NCBI RefSeq assembly: GCF_000422285.1
Contig: NZ_KE383814.1
Location: forward strand, 62,001-126,000
Length of the DNA: 64,000 nucleotides
From: Desulfatiglans anilini DSM 4660
GTDB lineage: Bacteria; Desulfobacterota; DSM-4660; Desulfatiglandales; Desulfatiglandaceae
Reading direction: 5' to 3'
This document shows positions 28,931 to 36,739 of this stretch, one piece after another; positions within the stretch are counted from its first letter, which is position 1, and every line of letters begins with the position of its first letter. Under the pieces are notes generated by a model that did not search any database, had not been told where the DNA came from, and saw only the letters and a program-made list of their open reading frames with translations. Both the position numbers and the translations under genes were made by a program.

Positions 28931-29377
28931 CTATTTGATGTCGATCTTCCTGGATTTCTCGCCTTCTTTCTTAGGCATTGCCACCGTCAGGACGCCGTCC
29001 TTGAACTGGGCGTCCACCTTGGATTCATCGATTCCCGTGGGGAGGCGGAAACTCCTGGTGAAGGAACCATAACGGGATTCCCTCACGTAGTAATCAGCGC
29101 CTTCCTCTTCCTTTTTGGATTCCTTTTTTCCGGTGATCGTCACAACGCCGTCTTCGTAGGTTACGCTGATGTCGTCCTTGGTCATCCCGGGAAGTTCTGC
29201 CTTCAGCAAGTACTTCCCCTCCTTTTCACTGAGGTCAACACTTGGAGTCCACTCTTCACCCATGTCCCTCATCCACTCGGGCCACAAACGATCGGAGAAT
29301 ACATCTCCCCAACCTTCGCGCCCGAAGGGCGTCATCCATGACGGCCTTCGCGTCCTTTTAACCAGTTCCGTTGTCAT
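28931..29377 (-). CDS. Small heat shock protein, Hsp20 family
   Basis: The 148-aa protein has an alpha-crystallin domain (about 43-135): PSVDLSEKEGKYLLKAELPGMTKDDISV, DGVVTITGKK, and the end LPTGIDESKVDAQFKDGVLTVAMPK. The N-terminal arm is Trp- and Arg-rich. These ATP-independent chaperones hold unfolding proteins. It is monocistronic, with a strong terminator downstream. Upstream on the minus strand a TATAAT-like -10 is visible near 29425, but I could not find a convincing sigma-32 promoter or a ROSE-type thermometer. Confidence 0.95.
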   Translation of the reverse strand: MTTELVKRTRRPSWMTPFGREGWGDVFSDRLWPEWMRDMGEEWTPSVDLSEKEGKYLLKAELPGMTKDDISVTYEDGVVTITGKKESKKEEEGADYYVRESRYGSFTRSFRLPTGIDESKVDAQFKDGVLTVAMPKKEGEKSRKIDIK

Positions 29378-29615
29378 TGCGACACCCCCTTTCTTTGGCA
29401 GGCAGGTTCAAGTTTTATTTATTATACACCTGTCGCCTGCTCAGATTTTGTTTATTTAATAACCACCTTTCTGCGGTTGTCAACCTGTTCACAACATTTC
29501 TTCTTCGCGCGATGGGTCCTTGGCACGAGCGAGACCGTGGGACGGCCATGGGCTCAAAAGGGTGCAAAAAGGGCTTTCCGCTGCACCCTGGGCTCAAATC
29601 CGGAAAGCGGGCTTT

Positions 29616-29770
29616 TTCCCTTCACACGCTTCGCGTGCCCAGTCCCACCGCTTCGCGGCGGGTTCCCGGGTTTCTTCACACCCTTCAGGTCCTATGTCCC
29701 ACCGCTTGGCGGCGGCTTCCCGGTCTGTCCATATCGAGGAAAGCGATCGCTTGTGCGCAGGCGGCCTGAA
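29616..29770 (-). repeat. GCGAAGC mini-hairpin repeat, copy D (two tandem modules)
   Basis: Read on the minus strand this copy shows cctcgatatgg and accgggaagccgccgc, then a second module with cccgggaacccgccgc, GAA, gcggtgggactgggcac, GCGAAGC and gtgtgaag. The hairpin stems are perfect here (CCGC/GCGG and CACGC/GCGTG). It lies between hsp20 and the sirtuin gene. Confidence 0.75.
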
Positions 29771-29835
29771 CCCGCTGCACGAAAGGGGCGGATTGGCACC
29801 GAAACAGGCGGGAAAGGCCGTTTCCAGGTTGAAAA

Positions 29836-30597
29836 CTACCGGGCTTCTGAAGCGATCATGGTATGCAGCACCCCGCCGATGGATTCATGGATGAGCAGGT
29901 CGGCGCTTTGGTCCAAATGAGTGGGGTCCCGATTGATAATGATGAGCCTGGCGCCGTTGCGCAGGGCTTCTTCCGGGACGGACGCGGCCGGGTAGACGAC
30001 CAGCGAAGAGCCGAGGACTATGCATAAGTCGCAGACCGCTGCGGTGTGCATGGCCCGTTCCATTTTGTCCATGGGCATGCTCTGGCCGAAGGAAATGGTG
30101 TCCGGTTTGAGGATGCCGCCGCACGCCTCGCAATAGGGGGCCTTGACGCCGCTGCGCAGGACGGCCTCGATGGCTTCCCGGTCATACGGCTTGCCGCAGG
30201 TAAGGCAGGAGACTGTGAAGGCGGTCCCGTGGATCTCGATGATCCTCTCCGGGGAATTCCCGGCCTTGTGGTGCAGTCGATCGATGTTTTGCGTGACGAC
30301 CGCCTCGAGCTTTCCCGCGTCTTCGAGCCGCTTCACCGCCAGATGGGCGGGGTTGGGAAGGGCATCCCGCATGGTGACCCAGTACTCCGAACTCATGCGC
30401 CAGTAGGCTTCCCGTGCGCCTTCGTCCGAGATGATCTTGTGGAAATAGAAATCGGACGGGTCGTAGCGGCTCCAGATGCCGCCCGGACTCCTGAAGTCCG
30501 GGATGCCGGATTCGGTGCTGAGACCCGCGCCGCTGAAGACCAGGATCCTTTGGGCCTGCTCGATGAGGGTTCTGCCTTTGCTCAAGAGCGCATCCAT
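29836..30597 (-). CDS. cobB: Sir2-family NAD-dependent protein deacylase
   Basis: A 253-aa sirtuin with the NAD motif GAGLSTESGIPDFRS, the TQNIDRLHHKAG segment, catalytic His in IIEIHGTAF, and four zinc cysteines (CLTCG and CEACGG). It ends with LGSSLVVYPAA and INRDPTHLD. It removes acetyl or other acyl groups from lysines, consuming NAD+. The ATG at 30597 with GGGAGG upstream is preferred over an in-frame start 44 codons earlier. A Pat-type lysine acetyltransferase is encoded at 53145-55895 and could be its counterpart. Confidence 0.95.
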   Translation of the reverse strand: MDALLSKGRTLIEQAQRILVFSGAGLSTESGIPDFRSPGGIWSRYDPSDFYFHKIISDEGAREAYWRMSSEYWVTMRDALPNPAHLAVKRLEDAGKLEAVVTQNIDRLHHKAGNSPERIIEIHGTAFTVSCLTCGKPYDREAIEAVLRSGVKAPYCEACGGILKPDTISFGQSMPMDKMERAMHTAAVCDLCIVLGSSLVVYPAASVPEEALRNGARLIIINRDPTHLDQSADLLIHESIGGVLHTMIASEAR

Positions 30598-30880
30598 GGT
30601 GTCGCCTCCCGGGGATGGGATTGAAAGGCCGTTTGGGAACAGGTGCGGGGTGACGGGTTTCCCGCGCGGTGCATCCGCCAATCTCATGGCCTTTTTCCGA
30701 AGCATAGGGTAGGCTGAAAAGGAAATCAAGCCCGGATGGTCCGATCGGCCGCTGAAAAACCAGCGGCTTAGAAGCGGCGCGCTTCATGCGGAGGCGGCTG
30801 GGGACGAGGGTGCTGCGGGCCCGGCAGGCGCCTTGAAGAGCGAAGAGGTCCCTTGAAGGGTGACAGGAGAGGGGAGTTTC

Positions 30881-31348
30881 ATGAGAATCTGTGACGGGAT
30901 CGTGATCGATGTTCCCAGGGAGGGCAAGGTCAAAGTGGCGGTTCGGCCTCAATTCATGGAAGGGAACCCTGTTGGGGCGCGAGACCCGGACCTTGCCGCT
31001 CGGGACGATCCCGCCGTTTTCGAGATCGCGAACACGGTCGGGGCCGAGGTCGGCGACACCGTGCTGCTCGTGGCCCCCGACAGGGCCCGCACCCATCATT
31101 TCCTGCCGTTTGTGGGGCTGATTGCGATCGGCGGCCTGTTCGGGTTGCTGATCTTCCGCCTGGTGGACAATCAGTGGGCCTTGAGCGCCTATGCCGGGGC
31201 GCTGGTGTGGTGGTTGGCCCTCGTCCCGGGGGCGGCCGTCGCGGCCTTCTTCCTGCGTCGAAGCGGCCGGGGCGGCGGTTTTGCCATCGACAGGGTGCTT
31301 AAAAAGGCGCCACGGGAGGAATCAGGCCCGGACGGGACCCTTCGTTGA
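30881..31348 (+). CDS. RseC-like membrane protein lacking the cysteine cluster
   Basis: The 155-aa protein has an N-terminal small beta-rich part and two membrane helices (about 82-102 and 113-136). The layout and the phrase VGAEVGDTVLLVAP match RseC/MucC proteins (SoxR-reducing or Rnf-associated). RseC normally has a CxxCxxxxGC-type cysteine cluster; here the matching region (RPQFMEGNPVGARD) has none. Only one Cys is present, near the N-terminus. The start at 30881 has GGAGAGGGGAG upstream. It is divergent from the sirtuin gene. The family assignment is tentative. Confidence 0.5.
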   Translation: MRICDGIVIDVPREGKVKVAVRPQFMEGNPVGARDPDLAARDDPAVFEIANTVGAEVGDTVLLVAPDRARTHHFLPFVGLIAIGGLFGLLIFRLVDNQWALSAYAGALVWWLALVPGAAVAAFFLRRSGRGGGFAIDRVLKKAPREESGPDGTLR

Positions 31349-31744
31349 TGAAAGACGGTGGCCGGGGCGCCCCGAGGAAATTTTTCGGGGGTGAGCGGCG
31401 GCAGCACGAGGCAAGGTCCGCGGCGGATGACGGGAGCGCCTCCCTGAGGCGCGCTTTGGGGAGATCAGCTTTTCGTGAGCCCTGTTCAGCCATCTGGTTA
31501 TTTGACGGCTTCTGTGCTATATCTTCCCCGTCGCTGAACGTCGACTTCCCTGGCCGCCTTTCGCGGACGGCTCAAAGACGGCGCGCTTCGGGCGGATGCC
31601 GGTCGATCGGTGTTGGATAGCCGCCCGCTCACGGGGAAGCAGCCCTCGCGCTCGAAGGTGCGTTTCGCGGACCATGCCGGCCAGGCGCATTTCGGGGGCG
31701 CTTTTGTCTGAGCATCCGGCTGTAGGCCGGTAGAGGAGGGAATC
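31349..31744. other. Intergenic stretch, no feature seen
   Basis: About 395 bp between the RseC-like gene and the PPC-domain gene. I see no gene, no clear promoter and no strong hairpin, only GAGGAGGGAATC directly before the next ATG as ribosome-binding site. Confidence 0.5.
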
Positions 31745-32179
31745 ATGGCGACGTCCAAAGAGGTTCGGCACGCCGGTTACTATATGGGCCGGCTTTCGAA
31801 AGACTGCGACCTCCTCGAGGCGCTCGAGCGGTTCTGCATCGAAAAGGGGATTACGCTCGGGCGCGTGGAGGCCCTCGGGGCGCTTCAAAAGGCGAGGCTC
31901 GGCTATTATGATCAGAAAAAGCGGATCTATCGCTATGTGGAACTGGATCGAAACCTGGAGGTGACCTCCCTCATGGGGAACATCTCCCTGAGGGACGGGC
32001 GTCCGATGGTGCACGCCCACATGACCCTGGCGGACAGGGAAGGCAAGGCCTTCGGGGGGCATCTCACGACGGGGAACGTTGTTTTCGCCTGCGAGTTCGT
32101 CATCCAGGCCTTCGAAGGGGCGGTGATGGAACGGACATTCGATCCGGAGACGGACCTCTTTTTGTGGGATCTGAGATGA
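31745..32179 (+). CDS. PPC-domain (DUF296) DNA-binding-like protein
   Basis: A 144-aa single-domain protein of the PPC/DUF296 family. The region VHAHMTLADREGKAFGGHLTTGNVVFACEFVIQ contains the conserved histidines and Gly-Gly-His seen in the family, which forms trimers and in plants follows AT-hook motifs. The bacterial function is unsettled; some members may bind metal or a small ligand. GAGGAGGGAATC gives a strong ribosome-binding site. Its neighbour downstream is an acyl-CoA dehydrogenase on the same strand, 160 bp away. Confidence 0.85.
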   Translation: MATSKEVRHAGYYMGRLSKDCDLLEALERFCIEKGITLGRVEALGALQKARLGYYDQKKRIYRYVELDRNLEVTSLMGNISLRDGRPMVHAHMTLADREGKAFGGHLTTGNVVFACEFVIQAFEGAVMERTFDPETDLFLWDLR

Positions 32180-32340
32180 TTCTCAGGCGGTTTCAGGGGC
32201 GGACCCGTGATCGGATGATCTGAATCCGTGACGCGGAACCGCCCGGGGACGGATGAGATTCCGATATTCACCTTTGCCCGGCAGGTGGTGTGGATAAGGA
32301 CCCAAGCATTGATATCGAATTCCTTGAAGGAGGCTGTTGC

Positions 32341-33963
32341 ATGACAGGACAATCGAAAATGGACCCCGAAACGCTGTCCATGGTGATGGAGACCATCGCG
32401 AAACTGGAGCGGGAGCGTATCCCCCTCGAAACGAGACTGGCCCTGGACCAGGCCGGGGAGTTTCCCATGGACCTCATCCGGTTCATGTTGGGGCCGGACG
32501 TAGCGCTCCACCTGATCTTCATCCCCGAGGAATATGGGGGCCTGGGGGCCGGCGCCACCGAGATCGCCCTCGTGAGCGAGCGGATGGCCAGGATGGATCT
32601 GGCCATTGCGACCTCCTTCCTGGCCATCTGCCTCGGCATGGACCCGATCCGGGTGGGAGGGACGCCCGAGCAGAAGGCCAAGTACATCACGAGGATCGCC
32701 GAGGAAGGCCTGATCGTCGCCTACGGGGTGACCGAGCCCGATGCGGGGTCCAATGTCCAGGCGTTGAAGACGAAGGCCGAACGGGTGCTGGACGATGGTG
32801 GCCAGATCACCGGCTACCGGCTGAACGGCCAGAAGCAGTTCATCACGAACGGCGGGGTGGCCGACCTCTACACGATTCTCGCCGACACGCCCGAGGGGCC
32901 GTCGTTCTTCGTCGTGGAGGGCGGGGCGAAGGGGCTCGTCCCCGGCAAGCACGAAGACAAGCACGGCATCCGGGCCTCCGACACCTGCCCCCTGACCCTG
33001 GAAGACCTGTTCGTCCCGGTGGAGAATCTTCTCGGCGGCGTCGAGGGACAGGGGCTGAAGCAGGCCAACCAGGTCTTCGGGTACACGCGCCTCATGGTGG
33101 CGACCTTCGGCCTTGGCGGCGGGATGGCCTCCCTCGAGCGTGCGATCCGTTATTCGAAGGAGCGCATCCAGTTCGGCGGGCCGCTCTGTGAAAAGCAGGG
33201 GTACACCCATCGACTCCTCGTTCCGCATGCCGTGCAGCTCGAGGCGGCTCGGGCCTATATCGAGTGGGTCGGCCGGCGCCTGGACACGGTCGATGAGGAC
33301 CTGCAGGTCGAGGGTTCCATCGCGAAGTATTTCGCTACGGAAGCCGGCGACGCCATGGCCAACGACGGCATCCAGGCCTTCGGGGGGTACGGCTACATCC
33401 GGGAGTACGAGGTCGAGAAGATCAAGCGCGATGTGAAGATCCTGACGATTTATGAGGGGACGAGCGAGATCCAGCGCAGCATCATCTCCATGTTTCGCAT
33501 GCGGGAGACGGTGCGCTCGAAGGGCGGCTTCTACGAGCGGATGGCCGCCCGGGCGCTCGAGCTGCCTGTTTCGACCGGCGGCCCCCAGCTCTCCGATGCC
33601 TTGAAGGTCCTGAACGAGCTGATCCTCGGGGCCCGGAAGGCGAAGCTCACGCGCCACCAGATCGTCATGTTCCTGCTGGCGGACATGATCACCTGGTGCG
33701 AGGTGGCCTTCGCCCTCTGCCGGAAGGCCGCCGAGGATTCGGGGGATCGGCGGTACTCGAAGGATTACCTGGAGGCGGCGGCGAGGCTCTTCGTGTGCGA
33801 GGCCCTCGAAACCGTTTACACCAAAGGGCTGCGGCTCTCGCAGGGCGCGGGCGACGAGCCTCTGCCCGCGCTGATGGGGGCGCTTTCGGCCCTGCCGCTG
33901 GCCGAGTGTCTGCAGGGGATGCTGAGGGACATGGATCTGGTGGCCGCGGAGCTGGTGGCTTGA
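32341..33963 (+). CDS. Acyl-CoA dehydrogenase
   Basis: The 540-aa flavoprotein shows the family motifs IPEEYGGLGAG, YGVTEPDAGSNVQALKTKAE, the FAD/CoA region GFGGYG-type (FGGYGYIREYEVEKIKRDVKILTIYEGTSEIQR) and a C-terminal helical extension of about 130 residues, longer than the common 380-aa form. It oxidises an acyl-CoA to an enoyl-CoA and passes electrons to ETF. The ATG at 32341 has GAAGGAGG upstream; an in-frame start 17 codons earlier lacks one. No ETF gene is in the window, and the substrate is unknown. Confidence 0.92.
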   Translation: MTGQSKMDPETLSMVMETIAKLERERIPLETRLALDQAGEFPMDLIRFMLGPDVALHLIFIPEEYGGLGAGATEIALVSERMARMDLAIATSFLAICLGMDPIRVGGTPEQKAKYITRIAEEGLIVAYGVTEPDAGSNVQALKTKAERVLDDGGQITGYRLNGQKQFITNGGVADLYTILADTPEGPSFFVVEGGAKGLVPGKHEDKHGIRASDTCPLTLEDLFVPVENLLGGVEGQGLKQANQVFGYTRLMVATFGLGGGMASLERAIRYSKERIQFGGPLCEKQGYTHRLLVPHAVQLEAARAYIEWVGRRLDTVDEDLQVEGSIAKYFATEAGDAMANDGIQAFGGYGYIREYEVEKIKRDVKILTIYEGTSEIQRSIISMFRMRETVRSKGGFYERMAARALELPVSTGGPQLSDALKVLNELILGARKAKLTRHQIVMFLLADMITWCEVAFALCRKAAEDSGDRRYSKDYLEAAARLFVCEALETVYTKGLRLSQGAGDEPLPALMGALSALPLAECLQGMLRDMDLVAAELVA

Positions 33964-33970
33964 GATCCGG

Positions 33971-36715
33971 GTGAATGAGAAAACGGGTGCGGCGCAGGTG
34001 ATGGAAAGGAAAAGACCATATCGTAGACGTCCTCCTCGCAAGGGACGGCCTCCCGCGCGGACGGTCCGGGAGAAGAGGACCCCGCCCGCGCTCCGCACCC
34101 GTTTGGACAAGAGCCTGAGGCCTGTGTTCGCGAAGATCGGTGTGCCCGAGCCGGCCCCGTTCCAGCCGGACCCCTTCCAGTTGGAGGCCCTCGCGCTGAT
34201 CCGGGATTATGATGTTTTGGTGAGCGCGCCCACGGGCGCCGGCAAGACCTGGATCGCCGTCCAGGCGATTCACGCCGCCCTGGCCGAGGGCCGCCGCACC
34301 TGGTATGCCTCTCCCTTGAAGGCCCTTTCGAATGCCATCTACCAGGAGTTCATCCAGGAGTTCGGGGCCTCGAGCTGCGGCATCCTGACGGGAGACCGCA
34401 AGGAGAACGCCGATGCCCCCGTGATCGTCGGGACGACGGAGATCCTCCGCAACCAGCTCTACGACGCCATGCACGAAGGCACCCAGGTGCGGGCCGACCT
34501 GGTCGTCCTGGACGAGGCCCACTACCTGAGCGACCCCGACCGGGGCGTCGTTTGGGAGGAGGTCCTGATCTACCTCCCCTCCCGGGTGCGGCTCCTGCTC
34601 CTCTCGGCCACCGTGTCGAACGCCCGCGAGGTCTGCGCCTGGCTGAAAGAGGTGCGGCAGTCGGAGAACCGGGTCGTGCGGGCCGCCGACCGGCCCGTGC
34701 CTCTCGAAATGCTCTTTCTCTTCCCGGATTCCTTCATCGGGCCGCTCGGCGGGGCCAAGGGGCTGAGCCCGCGGATCCGGAAGTTCATGCAGTCGCCGGG
34801 GGCCAAAGGACGCAGGGACAGCGGCCGAATGGATTTTGGCGCCGTCATCGCTGCGCTGCGCGAATACAATCTGCTGCCGGCCATTTTTTTCCTGAAGTCG
34901 CGTGCTGACTGCGACCGGGCCATCCTGACCTGCCCGCCGGTCGAGCACGCGGAGGACACACGTCCCGAGATGGAGGCCGAGATCGAGGCCTTTCTCGCGC
35001 AATACCCCCACCTGCGCGGGCACCGTCAGATGGGCCCTCTCGTGGAGTCGCGCGTCGCTTCGCACCACGGAGGGCAGCTGCCCTATTGGAAGCTGCTCGT
35101 CGAAAAGATGATGAACCGGGGCTGGCTCGAGGCCATCTTTTCGACCTCGACCGTGGCGGCGGGGGTCAATTTCCCCGCGCGGACGGTGGTTCTGCTCCAG
35201 AGCGACCGGTACAACGGCCGCGAGTTCATCGATCTGACCTCGACCGATCTCCACCAGATGATCGGCCGGGCCGGCCGGCGCGGGAAGGACTTCATCGGCT
35301 TCGCCCTCCTCGTCCCGGGAAGACACCTGGACCCCCAGCTGATCTATGACCTCCAGGACGCCCTGCCGGAGCCGCTTGTCAGCCAGATCCACATCAACTT
35401 CTCGATGACCTTGAACCTGCTCCTCTCCTATGGCCCGGAGGAGATCAAAACCCTCCTCGAGCGCTCCTTCGCGGCGTTCCAGGAATCCCGCTTCGGATCG
35501 AGCGTCCAGCAGCGCTGGGATGCGATGGTCGCGCGCCTCAGGCGGGTGCTGCCGGAGGGGCGCTGCGACACATCGGACCCCTTCGCTGTCATCGAGAACA
35601 TCCAGAAGACGGCGGAGCTTCAGAAGGATGTCCGCAAACTCGACCGCTTGGTGCGGAACGAAGCGCTGGCGGCCCTGTACCAGGCCTATTTGAAGCCGGG
35701 GCGTCTGTTCCTGCACAAGAACGGAGCGGTCTACGCCGTTTTCCGGACCCAGCGGGAGCACCGGCAGCTCGTCTGCGCCGCCTACAACCTCAAGCGCCTG
35801 CCGCGGGCGCGCAAAGGGCGGATCCCCCTGCGCAAGGTGCCGATCCACCAGATCCAGGTGCTGTACGACTACCGTGTGGAGCTGCCCGAGGCCTTCGACC
35901 CGGAAGAGGTTGCGCGCTTCTTTGCGGAGGTCCCTACGGAGGGTCTCCCCGTCCTGAACGTGGAGGTCTCGGACGCGGACCTGGGAGGGGAGGAGCTCGA
36001 TCGGATCCGGGAGAAGCTGCGCGCCCTGCCTTGCGAGCGCTGCGAACACCGCAAGGTCTGCCACCGCGAGAAAAAGGGCCCTATCCGGCAGCTTTTGAGG
36101 GAGCTCGAGGCTTTGGCGGTGCACATGGAAGAGATGGAAGGGGGACTCTGGCTCAGCTTCAACCGCCATCTGCGGTTTCTCAAGGAGACAGGCTTCGTGG
36201 ATGCCGCAAACCGGCTTACGCCGGATGGGGAATGGGCCTCCAAGCTGCGTCTCGACCAACCCCTGCTCATTGCCGAACTGATCCGCAGAAGAGGGCTCGA
36301 AGAGGCGACACCGGAGCTGCTGGCCGGCGCGCTCGCGCCGTTTGTGTGGGACCGGGTGCAGGAGGTGGAGCTTCGGCTGGGCGGTGGCATCGGGCTGGAC
36401 CGGGTGGAAGTGCTCTTCGACCGGATCCTCGACCTCATCGCTCCCATCCGGGAGCTGAAGGCCCGGCGGGGCTTCGCGAATCCCCCGATCCTCTTCTGGC
36501 CGGCCGCGGCTCTCTATCTCTGGGCGCGCGGGGTCCCGTGGGAGGATCTCCTGCGGTGGGTGGCGATCGATGAAGGGGACATGGCCTCCCTGATCATGCG
36601 GACAGCGGACCACCTGCGCCAGGTGGCCAATCTGCGGGAAACCCACCTCGAACTGGCTCTGAGGGCCGAAGCGGCCATCGAGCGGATTTTGCGGGAGCCG
36701 GTTTTTATCGAATAG
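33971..36715 (+). CDS. Ski2/HelY-like DEAD/DEAH-box helicase
   Basis: This 914-aa superfamily 2 helicase has SAPTGAGKTWIAV (Walker A), VVLDEAHYL (Walker B, DEAH), LLSATVSN (motif III) and QMIGRAGRRG (motif VI), with an Arg-rich N-terminal 45 residues. A cysteine set near residue 690 (LPCERCEHRKVCHRE) could bind zinc. The C-terminal helical domain resembles Ski2/Mtr4-like RNA helicases. The start is a GTG at 33971, 7 bp after the acyl-CoA dehydrogenase stop, or ATG at 34001. It probably unwinds RNA in the cytoplasm; its partner is unknown. Confidence 0.85.
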   Translation: MNEKTGAAQVMERKRPYRRRPPRKGRPPARTVREKRTPPALRTRLDKSLRPVFAKIGVPEPAPFQPDPFQLEALALIRDYDVLVSAPTGAGKTWIAVQAIHAALAEGRRTWYASPLKALSNAIYQEFIQEFGASSCGILTGDRKENADAPVIVGTTEILRNQLYDAMHEGTQVRADLVVLDEAHYLSDPDRGVVWEEVLIYLPSRVRLLLLSATVSNAREVCAWLKEVRQSENRVVRAADRPVPLEMLFLFPDSFIGPLGGAKGLSPRIRKFMQSPGAKGRRDSGRMDFGAVIAALREYNLLPAIFFLKSRADCDRAILTCPPVEHAEDTRPEMEAEIEAFLAQYPHLRGHRQMGPLVESRVASHHGGQLPYWKLLVEKMMNRGWLEAIFSTSTVAAGVNFPARTVVLLQSDRYNGREFIDLTSTDLHQMIGRAGRRGKDFIGFALLVPGRHLDPQLIYDLQDALPEPLVSQIHINFSMTLNLLLSYGPEEIKTLLERSFAAFQESRFGSSVQQRWDAMVARLRRVLPEGRCDTSDPFAVIENIQKTAELQKDVRKLDRLVRNEALAALYQAYLKPGRLFLHKNGAVYAVFRTQREHRQLVCAAYNLKRLPRARKGRIPLRKVPIHQIQVLYDYRVELPEAFDPEEVARFFAEVPTEGLPVLNVEVSDADLGGEELDRIREKLRALPCERCEHRKVCHREKKGPIRQLLRELEALAVHMEEMEGGLWLSFNRHLRFLKETGFVDAANRLTPDGEWASKLRLDQPLLIAELIRRRGLEEATPELLAGALAPFVWDRVQEVELRLGGGIGLDRVEVLFDRILDLIAPIRELKARRGFANPPILFWPAAALYLWARGVPWEDLLRWVAIDEGDMASLIMRTADHLRQVANLRETHLELALRAEAAIERILREPVFIE

Positions 36716-36739
36716 CCGGATGAATTTTCGGCCGCCGGC

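Noticed and set aside
33689-36646. A 985-aa minus-strand frame opposite the Ski2-like helicase
   Set aside because: The plus strand carries clear helicase motifs throughout; the antisense product is low-complexity Arg/Gly/Pro/Glu-rich.
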